Part shown: one piece after another, positions 40,556-53,592 of the stretch
Layout of the letters: each line of letters opens with the position of its first letter
How positions within the stretch are numbered: position 1 is the first letter of the stretch
NCBI RefSeq assembly: GCF_016545825.1
Contig: NC_052619.1
Span: forward strand, 64,986,115-65,050,114
DNA length: 64,000 bases
Direction of reading: 5' to 3'
From: Eucalyptus grandis
Taxonomy: Eukaryota; Streptophyta; Magnoliopsida; Myrtales; Myrtaceae
The notes under the pieces: model-generated
Database searches by the model: none
What the model saw: only the letters and a program-made list of their open reading frames with translations
What the model was told of the DNA's origin: nothing
Made by a program: the position numbers and the translations under genes

Positions 40556-41073
40556 ATGATGACAAAACAATCTCTGAATATGCAGATTTAAAAATTTAAA
40601 TCAAAGGATATCGAAGATAGCAAATAGATTGAGCATAATAATATATAGAAAATAATCTCAGCTCAATATTATGCCATAGATAATATAATATTAACCAATC
40701 AGCACATATGCATATTCACATCTTCTCCCCTTTTTGTCATAATCAAAAAGCGATAATGATGGATTCACGTAGAGAATGATAACAAATATCTTGCATGAAT
40801 CACAATTTCGAAAAATCAGCTTTTATCGAATATTAAAGATATGCAATATAGCTCACTTCAATTATATTAGTAAATATCCAATAAAAATCACGGATGCATC
40901 ATAAAATTTACGTACCATTTTTGTCATGATAATATCAACATGAGATTTGTTAATGACAAAAGGTAATAAGAGATGCACTAACCGGATTTTGTAGAATAAA
41001 TTCTGACACAATTACCTTTTCTTCCATCCATAATAAGATCACGATCAATCAAAAAAGATTTTTCCATAATTGA

Positions 41074-41390
41074 TCAAAGCTCCCCCTCAATTTGTTGCCT
41101 TTTGAGATGATCACGATTCTTTTCCTTTTCTTTTGGATTCGATTTCTCCCCCTTGATTTCCTCATTAGATTCTGAGTCTTGTTCTGAATCAGACTCTGAT
41201 TCTGAGTCTCTGTCTGAGTTAGACTCAGATTCTGAATGTGCCGTCAAGCATATATTTCTTTGCACATCATCTTCTTCTTTTTTGTTCTTTTCTGGCCATT
41301 CTGCTTGTATTTTCTTCCATCGAAATATGGTGGCCTTGTGTTGCTTTGTCCTTCCATAAGACCTGGTGCCAACATACTAGCCATAAAGAA
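41074..41390 (-). pseudogene. Gag remnant of the copia element
   Basis: One minus-strand frame (near 41370-41300) reads GLMEGQSNTRPPYFDG, a typical start of plant copia Gag. A second frame (41265-41074) has an acidic Ser/Glu/Asp-rich stretch ending in a Lys-rich part, as found near the nucleocapsid linker of such Gags. The two are out of frame, and the middle of Gag and all of Pol are missing. Confidence 0.65.
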
Positions 41391-41434
41391 TCTTTAGCTC
41401 AAAAGTAAAAACACTTTTATAAACCGAGCACTTG

Positions 41435-41446
41435 GCTCTGATACCA
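41435..41446 (-). other. Primer binding site (tRNA-iMet) of the copia element
   Basis: TGGTATCAGAGC on the minus strand, separated by AT from the end of the 5' LTR. It is complementary to the 3' end of plant initiator methionine tRNA, the standard primer of Ty1-copia elements. Confidence 0.9.
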
Positions 41447-41448
41447 AT

Positions 41449-42346
41449 TGAGAGTGCTAGTATGAACAAAATAAAGGAGTTAGGGAAGAGAATAAGAACA
41501 CAAGATTTATAGTGGTTCGGCTTAATCCAAGCCTACGTCCACTCTCCCACGATAACAGCCTTCTTGGCTGGATTCCACTATGCAATCAACAAGAGATTAC
41601 AACTCCGAGTGCAAACACTTAGTAGTAGATCACACTATCTCACTAAGTCACTCTCTTGGTATTTCTCTCACGATTACAAACGTTTAAGCTCTCAAGAGAC
41701 AAGTATATGATCTAAAGTCGCTTAGACTTTGGAATTATAAATTCTACGCTCCGTCTCTTACTTGCTCATCGGTCCATGATCTTCTTAAATACTCCTCCAC
41801 TTCCAAACTACCGTTGGACAGCATCCCGGAGAATCGTCTTCCAATATACCCATTGGACAGCTCTGTATCTTAGAAGATTTGGTAGCCGTTGAGTGACAAA
41901 GGTAGAATCCCAAATTGATTCCGATCGCCCATACAAACGAAATCTTGGTTTCCATAAGTAAAGCTTCTTCGTATAGAAAGATCTTGTCTTCAATCAAATC
42001 AATCTTGATGTGGAATCCAAACCAGATCACTAGCCGTTGTATGATTGGGCTTGAGTTACGATTCATCGAATCTGGATGTAAAGTCTGAGTCTTGAGACTT
42101 TACGATATGAGTCTTGAGACTTTACAATCTGGATCTTGAGACTTTACAATATGAGTCTTGAGTCGACGGTCTTCGACTTTGACACATCTTCAGACTTTGA
42201 CACAGCTCTTCCGGTCGTCTTCAGACTTTGCCAATATCCTTTACATGTTCTAACATCTGCATGGTCTATTACTCAACCATCAAACATGTTAGTAGCCTTT
42301 GATTTATTTTGTCATCTTCAAAACATCATAAGGGATTTCCCTAACA
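41449..42346 (-). repeat. 5' LTR of the copia element
   Basis: 898 bp, right copy on the plus strand. It is homologous to the solo LTRs at 19671-20842 and 60827-62014, which lie in the other orientation and are much more diverged. Confidence 0.9.
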
Positions 42347-42351
42347 GTAGG

Positions 42352-43465
42352 GACCCCCATGGTGGAGGCTAATTCCATGAACCTCTTTGCCCTGCTTGAT
42401 CTTTCCTGTTTTGAGCGAGGTGAGAGTCGACTCCATTTCTGTTGTTCTTGACCTGAATGAGTTGGTTTTGTTGAATCCGAATGTCGCTTGTTGAGTACTT
42501 TTGAGTTTGGGTGTGCGGTCGAGCTTGGAACAGGTCAATATTTGCTCCCAACTCGTTGCTCCCCATGTGACCGTTAATATGCCCGAACCAAATTAGCGTA
42601 CAGTTCATTCCGTTACTGGGTTCACCGTTTTCGGAGTCTTATGTTCCAATGCCATGTGGGAGCTATACAGGCAACGCGGGCTAAAATAAAGAACAGTGGA
42701 CACTGGCCTTTCTTGATTCAATATTCGTTTGAGTACGACTGAAAGCATGCTATTTACATCCGAACCCATGGGAGCCCACCGAGATTCAGCATCATGCCTC
42801 AATAAAATGATGGCACAAAAAACGCTAGCAACGAGCCACTTGCTCTGCAATCATCAGCAAAGATTTTCTTGGAAGTTAACACACGGGCGATAGGTATACA
42901 ACTGCCTATGGCATTCTGAGCTTTTCTGAGTAGATGAGCCAATCATGCTATAAGAAGCTGTTCTTTTACGAAAAAGAAAATAGCCGTCCAACGCATTGCA
43001 AAGCATGTGGAGAGCTTTGCTCTTCTACACTGTATTTTCATTTCCAACTTTAATCGGGCTTTGATTGATGAGAGCTTTGCCTGACAATTCAACTCCAATA
43101 AGGCAGTACAATCACCAGAAAATTTCAAGCAAACAGAGACACGAAACAGGGAAGCACAAGATTAACCACCTAACTAGTGCAATTAGCTTGGCTTAAAAGA
43201 AGAACCCAGAAACTGTAACGATCAAAAGCCTCGTTCCTATATACCTAACACACAGGACACGCTATCGCAAACTGTAATTTTTGCAAGAAAAGGCAACGAA
43301 ATCAGCATACTTTCGAAACAAGAACGACCAAACGGAGAAGGGCACCAACCAGACGATTAAGAGTGGATTCCAAACTGCCAGCCGCGAAACCAGCTGACCC
43401 ATCAATAAAACCTTCCTGTTCAAGAATCCTAATATCTTCGCTGCTGCCGCTGCCGCTCCCAAAAG
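42352..43465. other. End of tandem unit B, no gene seen
   Basis: Matches 18765-19665 and 59960-60820. The frame open over 108 codons in units A and C is broken here. The empty site of the solo copia LTR lies near 43242 (single TACCT). Confidence 0.4.
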
Positions 43466-43700
43466 AAGCAGCTCACGGTCTCGGCCATGTGCCCCCGACT
43501 CAAGACTCCACCTTTCCCACGAGCGAGGACGCTCGCGCCAGACCCACCATGGCCGATCGATCTCAAGCGGCGGAAATCGAACGCCAAAGTGGGATTCCGC
43601 CTCAAAGGTTTGATCTTTGACGAAGAAGACCACTTGGGTAAAGCGCTGAAACTCGGTTGGTGGACAGTAGTCACGGAGCAGGGCATATTGGGTTAACGTG
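43466..43700. other. Start of tandem unit C, conserved segment of unknown function
   Basis: Nearly identical to 1-235, including the loss of about 190 bp relative to units B and D. On the minus strand the MAETVR frame is shifted by loss of two bases near 43472, giving an unrelated 153-codon frame (43262-43723) that exists only here. Confidence 0.4.
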
Positions 43701-46568
43701 GGAGCAGAGAAACGGGGGAACATACGAGTGAGTTGAGACCAAAATTATTCATCTTTCTTTTTGGAGGTTATGTTGCGTGCTTTTTGCAGTAATCTTCCCT
43801 GAAGATAATGTAAGACCTTGCATAGGCTCTCCTGTCTAATCATCTTCTCCCCATGTACCTTCTTTCAATGATGTTGGAGAATCTAGGAAGAGGGAGACAA
43901 AGTGTTGTAATCTATAGATGACGATGAAGATTTCACACAAGCTGAAGTTGTTCAATTGGAATATTGCATCCGGATATGAATCGAAAGTCGAAATATTTAA
44001 ATCTTTGTTTTCAGTCATGAAAAGCTGAACTTGATCGTAACTGTTTTTACTCTTTTAGATTACAAGTTGGACCCAAAGTGAGATGAGCCACGGGGTGAGC
44101 ATTTTACTTTCACCTCCTTGCGTCTAGAAAGAGATACATGCATTAAGGGTATTGGAATTAGAGCAAACATTCATACACCAAGCCTTTTTTCATGTCTGCT
44201 TCCCAGCCTGGTTCTCCGATTCTTGATTCTCGGTTCTCGGCCCAGCTTGGTTCCCACCTAGAAACCGGGAATCGAGAATTGAACTCTAGAGTACAAGTTC
44301 TAAAAAAAAATGGAATCGGAAATAAGATTTCCATTGGAACTTGAAACTGGATCTGTTCCCATGTCTTACCTTCTAAACATAAATTCAAAATAATTGTCCA
44401 TTATTTAAAATATCACTCGTATTTTCTCACTATAAAAGAATTTATTTTAATAAAAAAGGATAAAATCTTTACACGCGAGCAAATACGTGCAAGTATGCAC
44501 ACAACTAGGGCTGTTCACATGAGCAAAATAATTATATATCATCATCACACCACAAAAGTAGATTAACACAAAGAAGCAAGAAAAACTCTAATCACTGCCA
44601 AATAAGTAGAGACAATTTAGAGATGGAGTTTACTAACGAAACTGATCAATTTGTAGATTTTGATTTCACAAACAACACACTAAAATTTCAGCTAATTCCG
44701 ATGAAGTTTCACCATGAAAGTTAGACTGCCTCTTCTCCTCTTCGATGTTATGCTCTCTGCCTCTTCTCTGCTTCAGCCAACGCTCCTCCCTCTCCCCCTG
44801 CCTGCCTGCCTCCCTCCCTCAATCAATATCGTTTCACCCAGCCCATCAAGCAGTTATATTGCCATCTTTACTGCTCTTTTTTTGGGTCCCTTGGAGCTTG
44901 TACCTCTGTTGAGATGCCCTTTGTCGCTGGGCTTTTAGGAATTTTGGGACCGTTACAAACTTTCCCCTTTGAGTTTGCCTTTGGCAATTAGGAGTTTATG
45001 TCAAGTTGATATCACCCACGCCTCTTCGATTGATGCCCCTTGCAATCCAACTCTTGTTGCTTACTTTGAACGAGATTTTTGTTTCAGCCAAAGAAAGAAA
45101 TGCTATTTAAATATAAATCATGTGCAATAATGGTTATATGAATTCAAATAAATGTGAGGAAACTACCATCGCACAATAGTTATTGTCACAGTTATTTGGC
45201 CATGACTAAACTGAATCACGATGTGACCCTGTATGTGGCATGGATAGTCCAGAAGCCATCCTAAAATGTTTCTATATGTTGGAATGAAAAGGCATGTTGG
45301 AGACCATGACAACACATGTAAAGAGAAGGTTGCAAATTTGGGGGTAATGGAAGCTCAAAGGGAAAAATATGCAAAGTGTTTTCATGTTCTAACTCAACAA
45401 AGATTGTAAATTATACTCGCTTTAGGTGACTAAGTTCTTTTTTTGTTTGTTTTATGACGTTTTTGTACTCATTTATGACAAAAAGGAATCTCTTTACTTA
45501 AATTTTATATGTACGTCACGATATCTTGCCGAAATTATATATAACAAACTACGTATATTCAGGACAATTTATAATAAGGAAATTGGTTTTTTGAGAGACT
45601 CTTAAAGACCTCGACTGGTTACTCATGTGTGCTTTGGTTACGAATGAACTTCAATAGCAAGAGTGTAGTTTCTTATTAAAAAAATTGATGTCTATGTTTC
45701 CATTGTTTTCATATATAAAGTAAAAGAGCAGGAAGAAGAGACTAGATTTGACCGTTCCTTGAGAGACTTTGGATATACGTAAGTTCCACCTCTGCGTTAC
45801 GAAATGTTAGATTCTGGATGCGATTGTTGAATAGCCCTCTGCATGGTGTTTTGTATTGTCATAGCAACTTCCTTCTTTTAATTTATTCATACCTCCAATT
45901 TCTTAGAATGTAGATGGCTTCATTATTTTGGCATGTTTAGATTTCTCACTTGTGTAACAGATATTCTTTTAAGTCCTTTTCCTTTCAATTGATTTTGTGA
46001 ATGCGAATTGTAATTTCAAATCACAATGATTAACAATGTATGTCCCTTTAAATTAGTTTTCTTTTTTAAACTAATTTGATGGTATAACCACTCTATATTA
46101 TATTGGACTAAAACCTTTCCTATGTTTCGTTGACGTTATTGTGAAGCTCTTCCAGTTGAGTTTCTAATTTCGGTTTTGAGGAATTCGTGTTTATTCATTC
46201 AGACATCTCTGGATGAATATTTTACTTCATTTAGCTTTTCTGTCTTATTTTCCTGACATAAATAAATCAAGAAAACACCAAATTCGCTCAATTGGACCGA
46301 CGCATTATAGGGAATATACGAAAGAAAAATCCTTGAAAGAAAATCCCAAATGTCAAGCCCTTCGACTTGCAAGTCTCTTTTGACCCCCCAAAAAAGCAAA
46401 CGCGCAAGTCTCTTGCATTTTCTTTAATCGAGATACGACATTAGAAGTAATACATAAACGGCCACACTTTAGAGCTATATTAAACACACTTATGACACTC
46501 TTATTTCAACTTCACTACAGAAGTACATACATCTGTAATGAATTTATTTGTGAGATTTTGTGATATAT
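43701..46568. other. Intergenic sequence of unit C, no gene seen
   Basis: Matches 236-3093 apart from the foreign segment 1801-2026. Includes the 3' flank of methyltransferase copy C with the same AATAAA motif downstream of the stop. Confidence 0.45.
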
Positions 46569-47849
46569 TTAGGTAATTTTCTTCAGCGAAATGATGATGC
46601 TGACCAATGGAATCTTTTCCTTGGAAAAACGGTTGCCGAGTTTAGCCCTAAACCTCTTGAAAACCTCATTAATGATCTCTTCACCAAAGTGATGAATGAG
46701 CAAGGGCTCGGCTATAGCTCTTAGGCACCCGACTATTTTGTCTACCGCTTCCTCTAAGACAACATTAGGGTCGAAATCGGTCTCAATTACATCATGATTC
46801 ACTTCAAACACCTCCAAGGAATCGATTGAGAATGAACCTTGCTTTTCGACCTCCTGGCGTACTTCTTTTGGTGAGGGTGTGTAATAAGGGACGTTGAAGG
46901 AGTGGAGTTTCTCTTCTTCTATGAGTCCCTACGTCAGCAACAAACTTAGTATGTTGGATCTTTCTACCGAAAATAAGAAACAATTGCAATAAGTTGTCAG
47001 TCTAATATCCTAATAAAAGTCATAGTTACTTTGACCCAAAAAAGAAGAAGAAGCCGTAGGTACATGTTTATGTAATTGGCTGTGCAACTATTGCATATTG
47101 CTGATATTTGTTGTTTCCTAGTATGTAAATGTGCATTCCATTTTTTACACCATGCCTAATAGGGAACGAGTGTGCACTTAATTAAAATACCTAATAATTT
47201 TTACTTGCGTACTCTGATTTTGCTGAATACATTCATAAGGAAGAGAAATCGGATTAAATATGTAGGGTATCCAAAGTGCACTATTGCTTTCTTTCAAAGA
47301 ATTCATGCGAAAACTATTGCTAGAGCTCATTTAACAGGTGCTTTAGCTACAGTAAAATCAGGAATAATCATTAACCGTAACCACCATTACTCTCATTGTT
47401 TTTTGTTATCTAATTATGGTTATGATTGGTCTCGGAGTGCGAAATCAAAAGATACTCCTAGAGGACTAAGAAAATTCACCAGGGTCAACGGAAGTATGAT
47501 ACAATTTTTACTACAGGTAATAAGAAAAACCAACTCAATACTAAAGTGTCCGCGACTATTCAAGTACTGCTTTGATCTTTTTAATTTGCTTACTTCGGTG
47601 ACCATCTCATTGAGATCAATAGCTAAGAGCTCCCAAAGTCCCCGATACTCTTCGCTTGAAGGATCGTCGCTTCTTCGACCGTGGAGGGTCAAAACCATAC
47701 GCCCTTCGATTACCAACTCTTGCCCACGACACTCCAAGAAAGTTGAGAAGTCCCTTTGGAATTGCTCATAATATGCCCTGAGCACACTCGGAGGGCTTGA
47801 TCTTGACATGGATATGTTGCCTTTGTTTTCCTCTAGCTCTCTTGGAACC

Positions 47850-47969
<120 letters not shown>

Positions 47970-48631
47970 GAATGAGTTTATTAGCAAATGAAACTATGGG
48001 CCAAAAAAATTTACCCGAGACAGCCAATGAAGGCTGTACGAAGAATGAATGAAGTGCAGACTCTCCTGAGCGAACAATCTCCCGTAGAACGAACCGGGAA
48101 CGCCATTGAAGAAGCATGCCAACGCCGCTGATGCTCCATACTTGCTCTTCATTTGCTCACTTAGCTTCTCTTGGAATCTCGGCAAGAAGCTGCTGAAGAG
48201 GGTGTTGAAGTCATTCCCGGGAGATCATTCAAGAACACTTGGAACTCCGGTAGCTCGTGCTTCTTCGCATTGCAGAGATCAATCATGATGCTTATGATCT
48301 CAGACACAGCGAAGAGACTGTTGGCGCCGCAGGAACAGCCCAAGTCTGCGATGGTGAGGCTTGCCGGGATGGTAGCGGCGATAGTGGAGAAGAAAGCTGT
48401 GATGGCTGCCTCTGTTATAGGCTTTGTCATCGATATCACCTTTCTCTATGAAAAGGAAAAGAGAGCATTGACTCAATATAAAGAGAAAAGGTTTATATCT
48501 TAGTTTTTTCATCTGCGGAGAAATAAATCACAATTGTCATGTTTACCCTACACTGTTCGAACATATCTTCTCGATTAAAATAAATGAGTAGTTAATAGAG
48601 AACGATTGAAGATTGCAAACTCTGTGCATTC

Positions 48632-49317
48632 AGGAAAATTACCAAAAAAATCCTAAATTAATTGAATTTGTGCCAGTTCAGTTAAAAACCATTTAATTTA
48701 ACTCATTTAGTCCAAAACTTTAGATGGTTTGCCGATTTATTCATTTCAACCCATTTTGGTCAGAAAATTACTGAGGTAGGCATCGATAGTGTCACATAAA
48801 ACGGTCCACATTTACGTGGACAATTTTTATAATTTTTATAAAAATTTCTAAACCTTTTTATAGTTTTTATTTTTTCTTTTATATGAAGTTAGTTAACCGG
48901 TCATCCCTCACTAACCCTAGGTAAGGGTTGATGACCTAACTGGCCACTAGGTGTGGATCAAGGTTGCAATCCTCACCTAGACCAAGCGTGAGCCATGAAG
49001 CTCTCATCGACCTTGAAAGTGGTTGTGGCATTTGCCAGGCTTAGAAATGAAAAAGAAAAAAGAGAAGAATTTTACCAAAAAAAAAAAAAAAAAAAAAGAA
49101 AAAAAGAAAAAAGAGAAGAAATTTTTTTATAAAAAGCTATCAACGTAAGGGTTAGTTGTATCACGTAGGACAGTTGGTGTTCATGTCTCAATTAAATTTG
49201 GTTTGAATGATTAAATTGGCAAATCATCAAAAGTTTTATGACTAAATTGGTCAAATTGAAAGTTTATGTTTGAAATGATTAAATGTAATAGGTTTTGAAT
49301 ATTTTTGGTATTTTTTT
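48632..49317. mobile_element. MULE-like MITE in intron 1 (copy C)
   Basis: Same insertion as in copies A and B. Flanks are TGTGCATTC (48623-48631) and CGTGCATTC (49318-49326). An A-rich expansion lies near 49076-49120 inside the element. Confidence 0.75.
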
Positions 49318-49624
49318 CGTGCATTCTATCCAAATCAAACATCATTTGTCCCATGTTGCGATGGTTTTACAAGATCTAATTCTTTTATATACTCTTGAGT
49401 GTACATTCTTCAAGAGATACTTTGTTAATTAAAAAATTTGTCTACAAATTAGGGACATCATTTAAATTTTAGATCGATAAGTGATATGGTCTAATAGGGC
49501 GTGGTAAAATGGTGTCTTTCACATATATAATTTCAAATTTCGGTAAACAAAAAGAACCTAGTTTGTTACAAAATGAACAATCATATTGTAGTGTATTATC
49601 ACAAAAGGGTGTATAGTCATAAAT

Positions 49625-49828
49625 CTTTTTTTTTTTCTCGTTAGTCCTACTCTAATTTTCAACTCATTTCGGACTTTTGTCTTGTCCCTTTGTAGGACGT
49701 GAAAGTCGAAATTCATACTTAAAACTAATTGTCCTTACTTAATTCCTCTGAGAAAGTGATGATTCAAACTTCCCATCTCCCCTAAAGGTAGCCACTAGAG
49801 CAAACCTTAATGGTTTAATCAATTTTTA
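49625..49828 (-). mobile_element. tRNA-derived SINE in intron 1 (copy C)
   Basis: Counterpart of 33899-34102. The box B region is mutated, as in copy A, and a T-run marks the tail on the plus strand. Boundaries are approximate. Confidence 0.5.
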
Positions 49829-50015
49829 AGAATGAGGAAAAGTAGTGTCATTCTCCTGAAAAATAAATTCTTGAAAGTATTTTTGGTGTCATTCCATTTT
49901 CATTAAGACAAATATGTGCCCACAATAGAACAATGAGAAGTTTACCTGAAGTAATGAGTTGTTAGCATAACTTGTTTCTCCCATTCCTCCTTTCATGGGG
50001 AATTGTCGTGTGAAT

Positions 50016-50020
<5 letters not shown>

Positions 50021-50049
<29 letters not shown>
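50021..50049. repeat. CT/GA microsatellite in the 5' UTR (copy C)
   Basis: 29 bp of CT next to the start codon, the shortest of the three. A single TATA-like box, CCATAAATAGAAG on the minus strand, lies about 70 nt further upstream (near 50087-50099). Confidence 0.82.
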
Positions 50050-50050
<1 letters not shown>

Positions 50051-53000
50051 GAGTCTATTTGGCTTGCATCTGAATGGGTTTGAGGCTCTTCTATTTATGG
50101 AGAGTTTTGAAGTACTTCGTTTCAATGCGTCGCATTCACTGTAACTTGAGCCCAGTTCAAGTGTGAAACATGCATGGAGAAAATATTGAATATCTAAATT
50201 GTAGCCAACTCAGCAAAATATTAGTCCATTTATCTTATGACACATATTGTACTTGGGCCCACAAGTCAGAAACATTTAAAATTCTTGTGGGCCCATTCTC
50301 TCTCTCTCTCTCTGCTCGCTTTCACTTCTCTGTTTTCAGACACCTTGTCTCTCTCTTCTTCATCGTTGCTTTCTTTTCTTTTCTTTTTTTGTGTGTTTTT
50401 TTTTTGCCTTCTAAGGCCATGGATGCCGCTCGATTGTAGTGACCAGCCATGGACAAAATAATCCTGAGCATGCTAACCCTCATTCGTGGCCGTCATTGCT
50501 TTCATCTAATTTGGAGGGCAACCCTTGCCTTGGTCATGAGGGTTGAGCCCTCGCCGAATTTGATGAAATCGACCCTCGCCGGCCATAGGTGAGGGTTGGT
50601 ACAGGCGAGGACCACGACACCCTTGCCGGCCCTCATTTGTGGCTGGTCGCTGGCCACAGGCCAATGAGCGAGAAAGAAAGAAAAAGAAAAACAAAGGACA
50701 AAGAAACGGTGAAGAAGAGAGAGAGAAATGAAAGGGAGAGAGAGGGGATTCAGGTTTCTTGAAAAGTGGGCCCGTGAGCGACACGTGGAATGGACTTATG
50801 CATTGTTGAGGTGGCTACTTCAGTTACACTCAATATTTTCTCAACATGCATGGGCATGAGTTTGCACGAACATGTCGACTTGGTGGGGGATCTCTCAATC
50901 ACCTGGACAGGAATTCTTATTACTTTCAAATAAAGGATAGACAAAGACAAAATACATGTGATACTTGGGTAAGGTTGTGCTTCTCCATACACAGTACAAG
51001 CCTAGATACGTGCCATATTGCCATGCGCGAGGTTGAACTTAAAAGATGTTTCTATTTTTCATGAGTTTTATAAATCAATGCTCTTAAAATTAGGTTAAAA
51101 AAATACAAAAAAATTGTTGAGGCACTTTCAAAATTCAAAACGTGCATCCTATGAAAAAACTAAAGGGTCCTAATAAATAATAGAAGGATTGTGTATCTAT
51201 GATTGGTCTATACAAACAAAGTTACTACTAAAGTATCTCTTGCATTTGAGCCATTTACGGAACTCAACCCACTGGATAAATGTTCAAGTTTCAGCACAAG
51301 ATATGCACGGGTTACTTCTCTTAATTAAGAGAAAGCCATTACAAGACAAAGAATGGGCTCAAGGGAGCACCGAGTGAAGAGGAAAAAAAAAGAAAACAAA
51401 GAAGGAGAACCTTAGGTTTACTCTCTCTATATGTAGAAGGGATGACTAATTTCCAGTTTGGTTCGATCCCACCTAGGAATCGGGAATTGGACTTGGGGTC
51501 AGATCGGACTGGGAGAATTAGTTCCCAATTTCTGGGATAGGGGACCGGATCGAGCGTCCTATGCAATCGATCACTTGGCAATTTTGCCTCCAAATTTCAA
51601 CATTTTCAAGGTAAATCTTTCTCTTGAAAATGGCACATAATCGACAAGGTAAATCTTTCCCCCAAAAAATTACTAAACTTGTTGCTATTTTTGAGAAATA
51701 ATAAAAAAAAAACAATATAGCTGGTCGAGTTCCCCCCAACATCGAGAATCGGACCAAAAATAACTTGTTTTATTTTTATGGAATTGGGAATTGTACCGAC
51801 ACTCTCATGAACTGCCCAGACCCGGTTGGTTTGGGCGGTTCCTAGTTCAGTTGGTCCTAAATGCTCACCCCTAATATATAGCTGCACAACGATAGTCTTG
51901 GTGCCGGTTTGGGCGGTTTCTAGTTTGATTGGTCCGATATGCTCACCCCTAATATATAGTCGCACAATGATAGTCTTGTGGGTTCCTATAGGAGAGGACA
52001 AGGAGCCGCCGGTGGGTTTCTTTCGTGCATGAGAGCGTGAGGGTTCCTCAAGAGTTGCGCTGCACGATGGCTCTCCTTCCTTTGGTTCCAAACACGTGGA
52101 TTTTATGCCATGAGTTTTAAGTTATCAAAATGGATTGTTTATTTGTAAACACTTGGGATTTGGATTTAATTTAGGTATAAAAAATACTCGAGCGTATGAA
52201 TGATTGTAACTTGAATTTTCTGATTATTAGTAAATTATTTGCTACCAACTTTCTCCATAGATGTAGATATTAATATTGGATTGAATCATGTACATTTTGG
52301 CATCCCTTATTATTCGTCGTTTGTTTTGTCTAGTAATTTTCACGTTGACATAAATTACAATAGTTACCACCAAAGTGATTGGCCTATGGGGAAAGGGTTA
52401 TTTGTCTTCCAATAGATCCTAAGTTTGATTAGGTCATAAACAAATCTCGAAATAACTTGTACTATGTTGTCTAGCTGTCGCATGATTCATGTGGAGAGAC
52501 TTCTAGCTATTATTATCTTGGTAGGACTATAGTAACGAGCTCACTTACCTCAAATCTTTATATCACAAGTAATGTAAAGTAGTTATGGCTTAAACCGAAT
52601 TTTCTATAATGAAAGAGAGACGATTATGGTAATACCCAAAGGGGGTCACTAGCATTAGTGACATGTTCCCATTCTCTTTATAATCAAATAAAAGCAAATG
52701 AAGTTATAATCACCTTACAAGGATGAAGGAAAATCACTAAGGATGCATTTGGTAATTATTTTATTTTCAGAAAGTTTTTGAGCATTCGAATGCGTTTGGT
52801 AATTTCACAAAATTTCTATTCTCGAAATAGAAAAAGAGAAGGAATGCATTTGATATGATCTTCAAATTTTTGATTAATGACCAACCAGAGATGGAAGAAG
52901 AAGAAAAAAAGAAAGAAAAGAAAATGTCTTGGTTTTAGAAATTGTTTTTGGAAACCAAAAAGGTAACTTTTTCTACTTCTTATTTCTATTCCACATATAT

Positions 53001-53589
53001 TATCTAACCATCAATCTGTTCTCAAAAATAGAAAAATTAGTTCATATCACCAAATGAATTTATATTCTTCTTTGTTTGTGAGAAAGAAATAGTAGAAATA
53101 GTCAATAATGGGTGGTTACTAATTATGGCCTAAATGTGAGCCTTGATTGGCTTGCTTTTACACTTTCACCGACAAATTACGCATGATACATATTCTCCTT
53201 TCTTTGTTAACACGAAATTTCACCTTAATTGCTTTAACCTAGGGCCTATGAATTCATGAGTATCCTGCGCTTATTTTAAGAATCGAATAATGAAATGAGC
53301 TAAAAATTTTGTATATGATTGTTTTTTTTGCAAGTTGTTCAATGATTTGAAAATCTTTGCTAATATAAATATATGGAACGCATCTAACCCTAGATGGAAA
53401 TTAATAGGTGTCACATTGCCGAGTGCAAAATAAGATATGTTGTATGTGTATCTTAAGACAAGTTTGAAAGGAAATAATCTATTAAGGCATATTGGGAAAT
53501 AAGCGTCATGGATAGGAAGAATTGCACATATCAATTCAACTTTATTTTAAAGTCAAGAATCGGTCGAGAACCTGAAATTGGACTGATTC
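50050..53589. other. Upstream flank of copy C and intergenic sequence, no gene seen
   Basis: Equivalent to 6340-13434 of unit A but without the solo LTR (empty site with one ATTGG near 51783) and with the original sequence at 50255-50487 that unit A lost. The doubled TAATATATAG motif is at 51875-51975. Confidence 0.45.
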
Positions 53590-53592
53590 TTA

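Larger units (their letters stand above)
39639..42346 (-). mobile_element. Young, internally deleted Ty1-copia retrotransposon
   Basis: Flanked by a perfect duplication, GTAGG (39634-39638 and 42347-42351); unit C has the empty site. LTRs at 39639-40541 and 41449-42346 are nearly identical. They begin TGTTAGGG and end CTCTCA on the minus strand. A tRNA-iMet primer site TGGTATCAGAGC lies 2 nt after the 5' LTR, and a polypurine tract AAAAAGGGGAGAT precedes the 3' LTR. Only 907 bp lie between, with a short gag remnant and no protease, integrase, reverse transcriptase or RNase H. It could only have moved with enzymes from a complete relative. Confidence 0.93.

Noticed and set aside
41153..41359. 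Ser-rich plus-strand frame
   Set aside because: It is antisense to the Gag remnant of the copia element, whose orientation is fixed by primer site and polypurine tract.
43262..43723. 153-codon minus-strand open frame at the start of unit C
   Set aside because: It exists only because of a two-base loss in unit C. The other units read different frames and no domain is recognised.
47172..47771. 199-codon plus-strand open frame
   Set aside because: It runs antisense to intron 3 and exon 3 of methyltransferase copy C. The other copies break it, and exon 3 on the minus strand has the family motifs and splice sites.
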